Source of the DNA: Allomuricauda sp. ARW1Y1
Lineage (GTDB): Bacteria; Bacteroidota; Bacteroidia; Flavobacteriales; Flavobacteriaceae
Assembly: GCF_013407935.1 (NCBI RefSeq)
Contig: NZ_JACBZU010000004.1
Location: forward strand, 186,001-250,000
DNA length: 64,000 nt
Reading direction: 5' to 3'
The translations under genes were made by a program, and so were the position numbers. Positions 1 to 8,626 of the stretch are shown in pieces (positions within the stretch are counted from its first letter, which is position 1; each line of letters starts with the position of its first letter). The notes beneath the pieces were generated by a model. That model was not told where the DNA came from. It saw only the letters and a program-made list of their open reading frames with translations, and did no database searches.

Positions 1-187
1 TACGGATTACGGGCTTACCGCTGGTTTGGGGAAGGAATTTCCATCAAAAGGCAAATCCAGTTATATCCTCGAGCTCCAATCCGAACTAGGACTTGCAAAC
101 ACCATGGATTTTGAAAGTTTTGATCCAAATGCACAGACCAAAAGAACAAGCACAATTAAGCTTATTTTCACCTGGGTTTTTAATTAG
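1..187 (+). CDS. C-terminal end of an outer-membrane beta-barrel protein (partial)
   Basis: The frame beginning at base 2 is open from the window edge to TAG at 185-187, giving about 61 residues. The visible part has alternating polar and hydrophobic residues (DYGLTAGLGKEF, then YILELQSELGLANTM) and closes with the strand STIKLIFTWVFN. A final strand rich in aromatic residues is typical of outer-membrane barrels of the PorT/OMP_b-brl type common in Bacteroidota. The start and most of the protein lie outside the window, so the family is an inference from this tail alone. The next gene begins 13 bp downstream on the same strand, so the two may be co-transcribed. Confidence 0.55.
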   Translation, partial: TDYGLTAGLGKEFPSKGKSSYILELQSELGLANTMDFESFDPNAQTKRTSTIKLIFTWVFN

Positions 188-200
188 AATAACGGTTATC

Positions 201-776
201 ATGAAACATCTTTTCAACATCTTTTTATTACTAGCCATTTATGCATCATCCCCCGTTCAGGCTCAAGATTACGACCTCGTGCCCAATAACAAAGCGGTTG
301 TTTATTTTGTACGGGCAAAATCCATGGGGTCCCTGGTGAATTTCACTTATTTTGATGGAGAAAGAGCAATTGGAAAATTCAATGGAAGGAAATATCTCCG
401 ATATGAGTGTGACCCTGGAGAACACCTTTTTTGGGCACGGTCCGAAAACAGGTCCTTTGTTGAGGCCGATTTAGCAGGCGGAAAAACTTACATGATAGAG
501 GCACTTCCCAGAATGGGAGGGCTTAAGGCAGCTGTTAAATTGGTTCCTGTTGATATTGAATCCCACAACATGAAAAAAATCACAAAGCTATTTTCAAAAA
601 AAGATAGGGTGCAGTTTACAGAAGAAGAGATTGACGAACTTCAGAAAGAAATGACCGAGGTAATTGTCCGTGGAATGGAAAGGTACCAACAAGGCAAGGA
701 GGAAGGCGAAGAAATGGCAAAACTAATGCCTAAAATGACCATTGATTTATCCACCATTCGCGCAAGTTCCAATTAA
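201..776 (+). CDS. DUF2846-like secreted protein
   Basis: This 191-residue protein starts at ATG 201 because a clean signal peptide follows directly (MKHLFNIFLLLAIYASSPVQAQ, cut near residue 20); in-frame starts further upstream would only add a non-signal leader overlapping the previous gene. The mature part has the pattern of DUF2846 proteins: AVVYFVRAKS, then FDGERAIGKFNGRKYLRYECDPGEH, a small beta domain thought to sit at the envelope. The C-terminal 60 residues are charged and probably helical (EEEIDELQKEMTEVIV). No function is known for the family; I assign none beyond likely export. It probably shares a transcript with the barrel gene upstream. Confidence 0.75.
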   Translation: MKHLFNIFLLLAIYASSPVQAQDYDLVPNNKAVVYFVRAKSMGSLVNFTYFDGERAIGKFNGRKYLRYECDPGEHLFWARSENRSFVEADLAGGKTYMIEALPRMGGLKAAVKLVPVDIESHNMKKITKLFSKKDRVQFTEEEIDELQKEMTEVIVRGMERYQQGKEEGEEMAKLMPKMTIDLSTIRASSN

Positions 777-842
777 ATTACACCTAACATTTAAGTCCTG
801 GATTGGTAAATGGCTAGAAAACGCTGTTATTTTAAAAAATAC

Positions 843-1991
843 TCACCTCCCCCTTCTCCTTAGGAAAAACGTAATCCCAAAAACCAACAGGGCCATGCAC
901 AAGAGCAACATAAAGCTATAATTGAGCGAGGCGCTTTCCGCAATAAAACCGAGAATTACAGGACCCAACAAAAACCCGATATACCCAAAGCCCGCGATAA
1001 AGGCAACACCTTGGGAGGAATCCACGCCCTTCACGTTGCCACCAATACGGAACAATTCGGGTACAATCACCGAAAATCCCAACCCGTTTAGGGCAAAACC
1101 GATTATGGACCAAGTGGTTTGTTGGGTCAGCACCAAAAAATAGCCACAGGCCGCAATGAGGGCACCCAACCCCACCAGCTTTATGGAGCCAATCCGTGCA
1201 CTGATGCCATCACCCAAAAACCTACCAAGCGTCATGGTAGTGGAAAAAGCCAAAAAGCCCGCACCAATAAGCAATTCTGGGGCCATAGTCATTTCCTTGA
1301 GATAAAGTCCGCTCCAATCAATAATAGCGCCTTCACTTCCAAAGGAAACAAAACCAATAATCCCCAATAACAATAAAGGTTTAAAAAGTTTGAAGCTGAA
1401 CGGCTCCTTTTCCACTGGCGCTGCTACAATGTGGATGTAGTGCTTTCTAAAATATAGGTTGATGATGAACACCAATACCACCGTTATGCCCATGTGCAAC
1501 ACAGGACTTCCTATCACCGGAATTAAAAAACTGCCCAAGCCTACCAAAATACCTCCCAAACTAAAAAAGCCGTGGGCCGCAGACATGAAGTTTTGCTTAT
1601 CCTCTTTCTCAATCTCAGTGACCAAGGTATTTATGGCAATATCGATAAAACCGTTGCCCGCCCCAAATAGATACAGCGCCGCCATCAAAAGATAATAATT
1701 AGGGGCCATTAGTGGCAGCATGGCGGTGGCAGACACAAAGATGACACCAATCCAAGAGGCCCGTCCAACCCCGATACGGTTGATCAACTTGGATGCCATG
1801 GGAATGATCGTAAAAACCCCAAGCGACAAACAAAACAGGGCGATGCCCAGATCAGCCTTGTCTATCCCCAGTTTTTCTTTAACAGTGGGAATATAAATGG
1901 CCCATGTACCGAACCAAATATTGATACTGGTAAACACCCAGGCCGTTCCAAAATATCTTGGATTGGACAAAATCAGTTGTAAGGACTTCAT
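843..1991 (-). CDS. MFS transporter, fucose-permease/YbjJ-like
   Basis: This 382-residue protein is hydrophobic throughout, with about twelve predicted membrane spans and the short cytoplasmic loops of the major facilitator superfamily (for example GRFLGDGISARIG in the second half). Its length and the GNGFIDIAINTLV segment resemble the FucP/YbjJ branch. It lies 39 bp downstream of kynureninase on the same strand, with no promoter box or terminator that I can see in between, so the two are likely one transcript. That suggests, but does not prove, an aromatic amino acid or kynurenine-pathway substrate. A sugar or drug substrate is equally possible from sequence alone. Confidence 0.8.
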   Translation of the reverse strand: MKSLQLILSNPRYFGTAWVFTSINIWFGTWAIYIPTVKEKLGIDKADLGIALFCLSLGVFTIIPMASKLINRIGVGRASWIGVIFVSATAMLPLMAPNYYLLMAALYLFGAGNGFIDIAINTLVTEIEKEDKQNFMSAAHGFFSLGGILVGLGSFLIPVIGSPVLHMGITVVLVFIINLYFRKHYIHIVAAPVEKEPFSFKLFKPLLLLGIIGFVSFGSEGAIIDWSGLYLKEMTMAPELLIGAGFLAFSTTMTLGRFLGDGISARIGSIKLVGLGALIAACGYFLVLTQQTTWSIIGFALNGLGFSVIVPELFRIGGNVKGVDSSQGVAFIAGFGYIGFLLGPVILGFIAESASLNYSFMLLLCMALLVFGITFFLRRRGR

Positions 1992-2030
1992 AAATGGTCT
2001 TGGTTGGTTGGATTCATGTAGTGCTACATC

Positions 2031-3299
2031 TTATTTACGTTGTATGCCCGCTTTTAATATCTGTCCAAAACGGTACATATCTTCGTAGGAGCAATAAAAT
2101 GGTGCAGGTGCCAATCGAATCACATTGGGTTCCCTCCAATCCGTGATGACACCGTTCTTCATCAAATAATCAAAAAGGGACCTGCCCTCTCCATGCAAAA
2201 ACACTGAAAGCTGGCACCCTCTATCTTGGGGCGTGATAATCTCGAAGGTACTATCCACCTCTTTATCGATTTCGTGCAGTACAAACTCCAAATAGGCCAC
2301 AATGGTCTTTTGTTTTTCGATAAGCGCATCCATACCCACTTCATCAAAAAGCTCCAAGGAGGCCAAGTAGGGCGCTACGGAAAGTATGGGCGGATTGCTC
2401 AACTGCCATGCGTCGGCACTCTCAATGGGGTCAAACTCGGGCTTCATCAAAAAACGGGTCTCCTTTTTGTTACCCCACCAGCCTTCAAAACGGGGAATAT
2501 CCTCTTTCCCCAAGTGGGTTTCATGTATAAAAATACCTGATGCGTTCCCAGGCCCGCTGTTCATATACTTGTAGCTGCACCATGCGGCAAAATCGGCACC
2601 CCAATCATGCAAATGCAATTTGATATTTCCCACACCATGGGCCAAATCCCAGCCTACAAAGGCGCCAACACCCTTTCCTGCCTTGGTGATTGCCTCCATA
2701 TCCAACACCTGGCCATTGTAATAATTCACACCACCCATCAACACCAAGGCCAGCTCATCGCCCACCTCTTGGATTTTTTGGATGATATCCTCCGTCCGCC
2801 AAGCATGTTCACCTTCCCGCTTTTTAACCTCAACTATGGTTTCTTTTGGATCCAATCCATGAAAACGCACCTGACTTTGGAGCATGTATTGGTCGGATGG
2901 AAAGGCTTTCTCCTCACAAATTATCTTGAATCGCTTAGCCGTGGGCCTGTAAAAGGAAACCATCAATAAATGAAGGTTTACAGTGAGCGTGTTCATCACC
3001 GAAATCTCTTTGGGTTTGGCTCCCACCACCTTACCTAATCCTTCGGCAAGCCGCTCGTGGTAATCCCACCAAGGTTTATCGGCATAAAAATGTCCTTCCA
3101 CGGCGAGTTCCCGCCAATCCTTCATCACCTCGTCCACAAACCGTTGGGTTCGTTTGGGTTGCAGCCCAAGGGAATTCCCGGTAAAATAAATCACATCCTT
3201 TCCGTTGACCTGAGGGTAGTGGAACTCATTTCGGTACGGGGCCAAGGCATCGGAAGCGTCTAATTGTTTGGCGAATTCAAGTGTATTTTGGAACGTCAT
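2031..3299 (-). CDS. kynU: kynureninase
   Basis: Kynureninase is the PLP enzyme that splits kynurenine to anthranilate and alanine (or 3-hydroxykynurenine to 3-hydroxyanthranilate) in tryptophan breakdown or de novo NAD synthesis. The 422-residue length is normal for the family. Visible features are YFTGNSLGLQP near residue 38, the PLP-contacting WDLAHGVGNI near residues 217-226, and the Schiff-base lysine in CSYKYMNSGPG (K244). The start at 3299 (MTFQNTLEFA) was preferred because the upstream in-frame extension overlaps the acetyltransferase gene and looks unlike the family. No other gene of the pathway is in the window. The MFS gene follows in probable operon. Confidence 0.93.
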   Translation of the reverse strand: MTFQNTLEFAKQLDASDALAPYRNEFHYPQVNGKDVIYFTGNSLGLQPKRTQRFVDEVMKDWRELAVEGHFYADKPWWDYHERLAEGLGKVVGAKPKEISVMNTLTVNLHLLMVSFYRPTAKRFKIICEEKAFPSDQYMLQSQVRFHGLDPKETIVEVKKREGEHAWRTEDIIQKIQEVGDELALVLMGGVNYYNGQVLDMEAITKAGKGVGAFVGWDLAHGVGNIKLHLHDWGADFAAWCSYKYMNSGPGNASGIFIHETHLGKEDIPRFEGWWGNKKETRFLMKPEFDPIESADAWQLSNPPILSVAPYLASLELFDEVGMDALIEKQKTIVAYLEFVLHEIDKEVDSTFEIITPQDRGCQLSVFLHGEGRSLFDYLMKNGVITDWREPNVIRLAPAPFYCSYEDMYRFGQILKAGIQRK

Positions 3300-3317
3300 T
3301 TTTCTTTTGGTTTGTCC

Positions 3318-3325
3318 CAAAAATA
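3318..3325 (-). promoter_or_regulatory. -7 promoter box for kynU
   Basis: On the minus strand this reads TATTTTTG, a perfect match to the Bacteroidota -7 box TAnnTTTG, 18 bp before the kynU start codon. I see no clear TTG at the -33 position. Confidence 0.5.
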
Positions 3326-3357
3326 CAACTTGTGGGGGTAATGTGGCGAAAAGAAAA

Positions 3358-3822
3358 CTATTCCAACCGCATTTCGATGATGTGTTTTTTAAAGCCCACC
3401 TTTTCGTAGGCTTTAATGGCCGAAATATTGTCATTGTAAACGGTAAGCCGTATCTCCTGAAACCCTTTGGCATGCGACCATTGTTTGAGCTCTTCCACGA
3501 TTTGAGCATTGATCCCCCTACCGCGATAGGCTACATCGGTATACATAAAACCCAAATAAGCGTACCATTCATGATCGAGGTAATGCCTGGCCCGTTTGGG
3601 AATGGCATAGCCTGAAGCGACTATCTTCCCTTCAACTTCGGCTACCACCACATGGGATTCGCTATCTTGAATCATAGCACCAATATCGTAGTAATTGATG
3701 TTTCCACTTTTTATGGTCACATCGAAGGGGCGTTCCGCCTTAATGATTTCTTGTTCAAAATTGAGCAGTACGGTGAGGTCGTCCATAGTCGCCGCCCGAA
3801 CCGTTACCTTTGGTAATGTCAT
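3358..3822 (-). CDS. GNAT family N-acetyltransferase
   Basis: This 154-residue protein carries the GNAT acetyl-CoA site: RGRGIN at residues 100-105 (motif A, Q/RxxGxG/A) followed by the motif B segment NDNISAIKAYEKVGF at 130-144. Such enzymes move an acetyl group from acetyl-CoA to an amine on a small molecule or protein; the substrate cannot be read from the sequence. The start at ATG 3822 (MTLPKVTVRAA) fits the usual beginning of the fold; a longer in-frame reading would run into the divergent gene. It is transcribed towards kynU, whose start lies 58 bp away, and may read into it. Confidence 0.85.
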   Translation of the reverse strand: MTLPKVTVRAATMDDLTVLLNFEQEIIKAERPFDVTIKSGNINYYDIGAMIQDSESHVVVAEVEGKIVASGYAIPKRARHYLDHEWYAYLGFMYTDVAYRGRGINAQIVEELKQWSHAKGFQEIRLTVYNDNISAIKAYEKVGFKKHIIEMRLE

Positions 3823-3866
3823 GAAGTTGTTTTGTTTAATAGGTACACCAATGTAGTTGTTTTCCC

Positions 3867-3874
3867 TATTTTTG
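3867..3874 (+). promoter_or_regulatory. -7 promoter box for the O-methyltransferase
   Basis: TATTTTTG matches TAnnTTTG and lies 13 nt before the ATG at 3888, predicting a very short 5' leader. No convincing -33 element. Confidence 0.5.
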
Positions 3875-3887
3875 CGAAAAATATCAC

Positions 3888-4529
3888 ATGCATTTCCTAT
3901 CACCCATATTGGAAACATATATTGCCAACCATTCGGAGGACGAACCGGAATTGTTACAGGAACTCACCCGTGAAACCCATTTAAAGGTAATCCAGCCCAG
4001 AATGATTACGGGACATTTTCAAGGGAGGGTCTTGAGTATGTTGTCCAAAATCATCCACCCAAAGTACATTTTGGAAATCGGGACCTATACGGGCTATTCG
4101 GCGCTTTGTTTGGCGGAGGGGCTTCAAAAAGATGGGGAATTGCACACCATTGAGGTCAACGAAGAACTCCATCCCATGCAGCGGAGATATTTTGATAAAA
4201 GCGGGCATGGCTCCCAAATCCATCAACATATTGGGGATGCACTGGACATTATTCCCAGCTTGCCCCAAACTTTTGACCTTGTTTTTATTGATGCACAAAA
4301 GGTCAACTACGATGCCTATTTTGAGGCGGTCATCCAAAAAACAAGACCGGGCAGCATTATTCTTTCGGACAACGTACTCTGGTCGGGAAAGGTGGTGGAA
4401 CCGTTGCAAAAATCGGACAAGGCCACGGAAGCTTTACTGGCTTACAATCAAAAATTAAAAGAGGATAAAAGGGTGGAGACCGTTCTTTTGCCCATTAGGG
4501 ACGGACTGACCTTGAGCCGGGTGCTATAA
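3888..4529 (+). CDS. class I SAM-dependent O-methyltransferase
   Basis: This 213-residue protein belongs to the caffeoyl-CoA/catechol-like O-methyltransferase family (Methyltransf_3). The SAM-binding motif I is ILEIGTYTGYS (residues 61-71), the acidic ribose-contacting residue follows in TIEVNE (E89), and the metal-binding pattern is seen in FIDAQK (133-138) and SDNVLW (160-165). Bacterial members methylate catechols or other hydroxyls with a divalent metal; the true substrate is unknown. The last 35 bp overlap the 3' end of the convergent PAP2 gene, so antisense overlap of the two transcripts is expected. Confidence 0.88.
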   Translation: MHFLSPILETYIANHSEDEPELLQELTRETHLKVIQPRMITGHFQGRVLSMLSKIIHPKYILEIGTYTGYSALCLAEGLQKDGELHTIEVNEELHPMQRRYFDKSGHGSQIHQHIGDALDIIPSLPQTFDLVFIDAQKVNYDAYFEAVIQKTRPGSIILSDNVLWSGKVVEPLQKSDKATEALLAYNQKLKEDKRVETVLLPIRDGLTLSRVL

Positions 4530-5067
4530 ATCGTTCGTACAGCACATAAAACAACCAGCCAGACAATAGTCCAACCAGCATTCCAACCAAAATATCGATG
4601 GGAAAGTGTACCCCGACATAAATTCGGCTCATCGCAAAAAGTATGGGCCAGATAAAAAATAAAATCGCCCATTTTACTTTGTGCCTCAGGAAGAGGAACA
4701 CCAACATGGTAATCGAAAACGAACTGGAGGCATGTCCAGAGAAAAAACTATAATCCGTGGGTGTTTTTAGTATTCGGATAAGGGTATTGATTTCTTCCGT
4801 ATTGTTGGGACGTAGCCGCGCTACCGAAATTTTGGTGACATGTGTTATCAATCCGATGAAAACGGCGAGACCCAAAACCATCAGAAACCTATACCAAGCT
4901 TCCTTTTTGGGGAACTTCAGAAAAAATAACGCTACAAATAACAGAAAAAGGGGAATCCAAGTGGTGAATTGGGTGACCGTGGACCAGAAAACATCGTATT
5001 GTTCTATGCCCAGCCCATTGAGATAAATAAAAGTGTCCCTATCCCATTTGAGCAGTCTTTCCCACAT
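4495..5067 (-). CDS. PAP2-family membrane phosphatase
   Basis: A 190-residue integral membrane phosphatase with the three PAP2 signature blocks: KISVARLRP (K79 to P87, the KX6RP pattern), SGH at 110-112 and SRIYVGVHFPID (S147-D158, the SRX5HX3D pattern with the nucleophilic histidine H154). Family members dephosphorylate phosphatidate, undecaprenyl diphosphate or lipid A. The residue before SGH is phenylalanine instead of the commoner proline-serine. It begins 6 bp after tatA on the same strand, so tatA and this gene form an operon. The exact lipid substrate is unknown. Confidence 0.9.
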   Translation of the reverse strand: MWERLLKWDRDTFIYLNGLGIEQYDVFWSTVTQFTTWIPLFLLFVALFFLKFPKKEAWYRFLMVLGLAVFIGLITHVTKISVARLRPNNTEEINTLIRILKTPTDYSFFSGHASSSFSITMLVFLFLRHKVKWAILFFIWPILFAMSRIYVGVHFPIDILVGMLVGLLSGWLFYVLYERFIAPGSRSVRP

Positions 5068-5073
5068 GGATAT

Positions 5074-5346
5074 TTATTTATTGAGATCTCGTTTGATGGA
5101 ACCGGAAACTTCGTTCACATTCTTCTTGACATCGTCAATTTCCTTTCGGATATTCTTGGTAAAGTCGGTATCCACGTCGGCGCTTTTTTGGATTTCGCGC
5201 TTAATATCGTCGGTGGCATCCCTGAGTTGGCGCATTCCTTTGCCGAGCCCCCTGGCTATTCCAGGGATTTTATCCGCACCAAACACCATCACCACTACAA
5301 ATAGGATGAAAAATATCTCGGCTCCGCTGATGAATAAAAATTGCAT
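5074..5346 (-). CDS. tatA: twin-arginine translocase subunit TatA/TatB-like
   Basis: This 90-residue protein has the TatA plan: one N-terminal membrane helix (FISGAEIFFILFVVVMVFG), a hinge (ADKIPGIARGLGKG) and an amphipathic, charged helix with a variable tail. TatA forms the pore through which folded proteins with twin-arginine signals cross the inner membrane. The start at 5346 is chosen because a -7 promoter box ends only 4 nt before it and because residue 1 then sits just before the helix. tatC is not in the window. A likely client, the VanY-like protein with an RRNFIK signal, is encoded at 13985. The PAP2 gene follows 6 bp downstream. Confidence 0.88.
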   Translation of the reverse strand: MQFLFISGAEIFFILFVVVMVFGADKIPGIARGLGKGMRQLRDATDDIKREIQKSADVDTDFTKNIRKEIDDVKKNVNEVSGSIKRDLNK

Positions 5347-5350
5347 GGCA

Positions 5351-5358
5351 CAAATATA
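5351..5358 (-). promoter_or_regulatory. -7 promoter box for tatA, adjacent to its start codon
   Basis: On the minus strand this reads TATATTTG, with exactly 4 nt between the box and the ATG at 5346. Transcription would start at or next to the start codon, so the mRNA is probably leaderless. Confidence 0.55.
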
Positions 5359-5380
5359 ATCAGATCTTAGGTTCAAAATA

Positions 5381-5407
5381 AAAAAAGCCCCGTGAAATCA
5401 CGGGGCT
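5381..5407 (-). terminator. intrinsic terminator after the M1 peptidase gene
   Basis: The arms AGCCCCGTG and CACGGGGCT (5386-5407) pair perfectly around a 4-nt loop. On the minus strand the hairpin is followed by six T. It closes the M1 peptidase transcript and separates it from tatA. Confidence 0.85.
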
Positions 5408-5429
5408 CTTAACATAGTTTTTTGGAGTC

Positions 5430-7745
5430 TTATTTTCCTTTGATGTTCTCCTTGAACTTATCAAAGTCGGACTTCTCTTCTTTCTTAGGCCATGAGTTGT
5501 TGGTGGTATCGATATCGGCAGTCTCCAATTTGGGGTCTACCACAATTCCTACAATCTCCTTTTGGGTGGCCATTACTCTTTTCACCTCAGCATCGTTCTT
5601 TCTCCAGATTTCTGGTGGATAGGTTACGCTTTCGGTGGTGCCATCTGCGTAGGTATACTCCACGATCAATGGCATCGGGATACCTCCTGGCTTATCAAAA
5701 GTGATTTCGTAGAAATACTTAGGCTCTTTTACCTGAGACCTTTCGGCTTCGGTCATATTGTCCATCATAAATGCCTTCAAGTTTTGGGAAGTCTCTGTTG
5801 GGGACTTTCCTTTCAGTTCAGGCTCAAAGTCCTCGCTGTCTTCCTCGGCCAAGTACACCAATGGTGGTAGGTCGGCTTCGGTAAGATTTCTATCGGCCAT
5901 ATATTTTTCCATTTCCTTGGTAGGCTTGTTGGATACATAGTACTTTTTAACGCCCTTCACGCCAATGTCTACATAATCAGTGGTGTAGAACCATCCTCTC
6001 CAGAACCAATCCAAATCCACTGCAGATGCATCTTCCATGGTGCGGAAGAAATCCTCAGGGGTTGGGTGCTTGAACATCCAACGTTGCGCATAGGTTTTAA
6101 AGGCATGGTCAAAAAGCTCCTTGCCCATTACGGTCTCCCTAAGAATGTTAAGGGCCGTAGCTGGCTTGGCATAGGCATTTGGACCAAGCTGGTACACGTT
6201 CTCCGGATTGGACATGATGGGGGAAATATAACTTTGGTCTCCTGCCATGTAGGGAACAATCTTGGATGGCTCCCCTCTTCGGGACGGGTATTTTTCGTTT
6301 GGAGCGATAACATCAGGATAGTTTTCACCAAATTCTTGCTCGGCCAAATACTGCATGAAGGTATCCAATCCTTCGTCCATCCAACCCCACTGACGCTCAT
6401 CGGAATTGACGATCATTGGGAAGAAGTTGTGTCCTACTTCATGGATAATCACACTGATCATCCCATACTTTACCCTATCGGAATAGGTACCATCCTCGTT
6501 AGGACGACCATAGTTCCAACAAATCATTGGGTATTCCATTCCTTGGTTCTTGGCATGAACGGATATGGCTTTATGGTATGGATAATCAAAGGTGTGTTTT
6601 GAATAGGTCTTTAGGGTCTGTGCCACGGCTTTTGTAGACTGCTCTTCCCAAAGGGGATTTCCTTCTTTGGGGTAAAGCGATACGGCCATCACATCCTTAT
6701 TTCCTATTTTGACGGCCTGCATGTCCCAGATAAATTTTCTGGAGGTAGCAAAGGCGTAGTCCCTTACATTGGTTGCCTTAAACTTCCAAGTCTTGGTATC
6801 GTTGGAAAATCCTTTTTCGGCAGCTTCGGCCTCTTCTTGGGTTACAATGAGCACAGGCTTGTCGTACGACTTGGTAGCTTGCTTGTAACGCTTCATCATT
6901 TCTTTGGAGAAAACTTCGTCACGGTTCTGAAGTTCCCCTGTGGCATCCAGCACGTGGTCGGCAGGTACCGTGATACTTACCTCGTAGTTACCAAAAGGCA
7001 AAGCGAACTCGCCGCTTCCCCAGAACTGGTGGTTTTGCCATCCTTCGACATCGCTGTAAACCGCCATTCTTGGAAAGAACTGGGCGATCACATACGCACG
7101 GTTTCCGTCTTTTGGGAAATATTCATATCCCGAACGTGCTCTGTTTACAGTGTGGTCTGGAATGTTGTACCACCATTTGATGGAAAATGAAATCTTCTCA
7201 CCGCTTTTTAAAGCCTGCGGAATGTTCACTCGCATCATGGTTTGGTTGATGGTGTACGACAATGGTTTGCCATTGGCATCGGTTACGGATTCGATATTGA
7301 AACCGCCATCAAAAGGTTCACTGATATAGGTTTGCGCAAAATTGTCGGCGGTGTAGGCAATGTTCACACCGTTTCCATCACGCAATGGGGATTTGGAATC
7401 CTTGGCACGTACATTTTGGTCCAACTGCACCCAAAGAAACTCTAGGTCGTCTGGCGAATTGTTATGATAGGTAATGGTTTCCTCTCCGCTGATTCTCGCG
7501 TTCTTGTCGTCCAATTGGATGTCCATTACATAATCGGCCTGCTGCTGGTAATAATCGGGACCTGGTGCCCCGGAGGCGGACCGATAGGTGTTGGGAGTTG
7601 AAAACTCCTCATACAATTGTTTGAATTTACTCTGGTTGTAATGACCGGGCTCCCGTTCCTGTTTCACTTCGCCCTCTTCTTGCGCCATGACCATGGCACC
7701 AAAAAGGAACAACACGGAAGCAAAGCAATACTTAAATCTGTTCAT
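5430..7745 (-). CDS. M1 family metallopeptidase (aminopeptidase N-like), secreted
   Basis: A 771-residue zinc peptidase. The catalytic site is clear: H435-EVG-H439 with the third ligand E458 eighteen residues later in WMDEGLDTF, the gluzincin HEXXH-X18-E pattern of family M1. The N-terminus is a signal peptide (MNRFKYCFASVLFLFGAMVMAQ), so it works in the periplasm or outside. Before the catalytic domain lies a beta-rich domain (residues about 60-330) typical of the family; the last 150 residues hold a charged C-terminal extension. It likely trims peptides for nutrition. The gene follows the DUF6702 gene by 60 bp and has its own terminator. Confidence 0.93.
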   Translation of the reverse strand: MNRFKYCFASVLFLFGAMVMAQEEGEVKQEREPGHYNQSKFKQLYEEFSTPNTYRSASGAPGPDYYQQQADYVMDIQLDDKNARISGEETITYHNNSPDDLEFLWVQLDQNVRAKDSKSPLRDGNGVNIAYTADNFAQTYISEPFDGGFNIESVTDANGKPLSYTINQTMMRVNIPQALKSGEKISFSIKWWYNIPDHTVNRARSGYEYFPKDGNRAYVIAQFFPRMAVYSDVEGWQNHQFWGSGEFALPFGNYEVSITVPADHVLDATGELQNRDEVFSKEMMKRYKQATKSYDKPVLIVTQEEAEAAEKGFSNDTKTWKFKATNVRDYAFATSRKFIWDMQAVKIGNKDVMAVSLYPKEGNPLWEEQSTKAVAQTLKTYSKHTFDYPYHKAISVHAKNQGMEYPMICWNYGRPNEDGTYSDRVKYGMISVIIHEVGHNFFPMIVNSDERQWGWMDEGLDTFMQYLAEQEFGENYPDVIAPNEKYPSRRGEPSKIVPYMAGDQSYISPIMSNPENVYQLGPNAYAKPATALNILRETVMGKELFDHAFKTYAQRWMFKHPTPEDFFRTMEDASAVDLDWFWRGWFYTTDYVDIGVKGVKKYYVSNKPTKEMEKYMADRNLTEADLPPLVYLAEEDSEDFEPELKGKSPTETSQNLKAFMMDNMTEAERSQVKEPKYFYEITFDKPGGIPMPLIVEYTYADGTTESVTYPPEIWRKNDAEVKRVMATQKEIVGIVVDPKLETADIDTTNNSWPKKEEKSDFDKFKENIKGK

Positions 7746-7805
7746 TTTCTATCTGATTTTATAAGGGTGAAAAATAACTAATTTTAACCAATTGTTAAGA
7801 ATAGG

Positions 7806-8324
7806 TTATAAGTTTAACATTCCTTTATTGTTTTCCCGAATGAGCACAAAACTTTTTTTGTTTTTCTTCCATTTGACATGCACGATGTTCTTTTGCTCAT
7901 CGAACAGATCGGTAAGGATTTCGTTCTGTACGGACATGGTTTTGGTTTCCGATAAATTGACATTGGAAATTTCCAAATAGCAGATTACGACATCGGTGTC
8001 GTACCGCTTTCCAAGAAAAGTATAATTGGCAGGTTCCCCGTCGAGTTCCACCAAAAATTTTGTCCTGAAGTATTTTTCGATATACTCATCTGCCACCTTG
8101 GATTCATTCGGTGTCGCCAATTTGGCTTCAATTCCATAGCGTTCCTTAAGAAGTTTATCCAAATCATCAATAAATATCCGGCTTGTAATCTGAAAGGCGG
8201 CATCATCCTCGGAATAGTTAATATTGGTAACGCTGACGTAGAATTTATGGGCTATTGCAAAAGATACCATTAGAAAAAGTACCATAGGAAGCAATACCAT
8301 TTTTGATTTCTTGAATTTCATCAT
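7806..8324 (-). CDS. DUF6702 family protein, exported
   Basis: A 172-residue protein with an N-terminal hydrophobic export signal (VLLPMVLFLMVSFAIA) followed by HKFYVSVTNINYSEDDAAFQIT, the hallmark start of DUF6702. The mature part is beta-rich and contains IFIDDLDKLLKERYG and a YEV-type strand pattern near the C-terminus. Proteins of this family commonly stand just before an M1 peptidase gene in Flavobacteriia, as here (60 bp gap, same strand). This suggests a shared envelope role, but no activity is known. Two adjacent ATGs (8324 and 8321) are possible starts. Confidence 0.8.
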   Translation of the reverse strand: MMKFKKSKMVLLPMVLFLMVSFAIAHKFYVSVTNINYSEDDAAFQITSRIFIDDLDKLLKERYGIEAKLATPNESKVADEYIEKYFRTKFLVELDGEPANYTFLGKRYDTDVVICYLEISNVNLSETKTMSVQNEILTDLFDEQKNIVHVKWKKNKKSFVLIRENNKGMLNL

Positions 8325-8626
8325 CGTATCATAATCTTTAATTGGGAAACAATGTTACGGTTTTATGCTAGCTAACGCAATTAACTTGCCAAATTCGTTT
8401 AGATATCAGAATTGAGATTTTAGATGTTAGATATTTTATTGCTGACTCCCGACTTTTGACTTTTGACTCCAACAAAGATTTCTCTACTGCCCCTTCGACT
8501 GCGCTCAAGGTGAGGGCTCGAAATGACAAGAACCCTATTGGTGCTAATTCGTGAAATTCGTGTCAACTCCCAACTCCCAACACGAAACCCATAACTCCTA
8601 ACTTACCACTCCCGACTCCTAAAAAA
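8325..8626. other. 302-bp gene-free region rich in short repeats
   Basis: No coding potential seen. From about 8440 the sequence is built of degenerate short units: GACTCCCGACTTTTGACTTT-type runs, a CTTCGACTGCGCTCAAGG element (about 8482-8500), an AATTCGTGAAATTCGTGTCA element (8546-8565) and further AACTCCCAACTCC units. The second and third also occur elsewhere in the window (53149, 49227, 18909, 19326), so this is a cluster of dispersed intergenic repeats. Confidence 0.7.
8546..8566 (+). repeat. third copy of the AATTCGTG dispersed repeat
   Basis: This copy matches the arms that flank the GxxExxY gene (18909-18933 and 19326-19348), with AATTCGTG occurring twice in tandem and ending in TGTCAA. 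Here it stands alone, without an adjacent GxxExxY gene. Confidence 0.65.

Noticed and set aside
922..1695. Several open frames on the plus strand opposite the MFS gene
   Set aside because: They are shadows of a clear transporter gene, without their own composition, signal or start context.
3300..3509. Upstream extension of kynureninase
   Set aside because: It overlaps the acetyltransferase gene and the promoter box, and the family start is at 3299.
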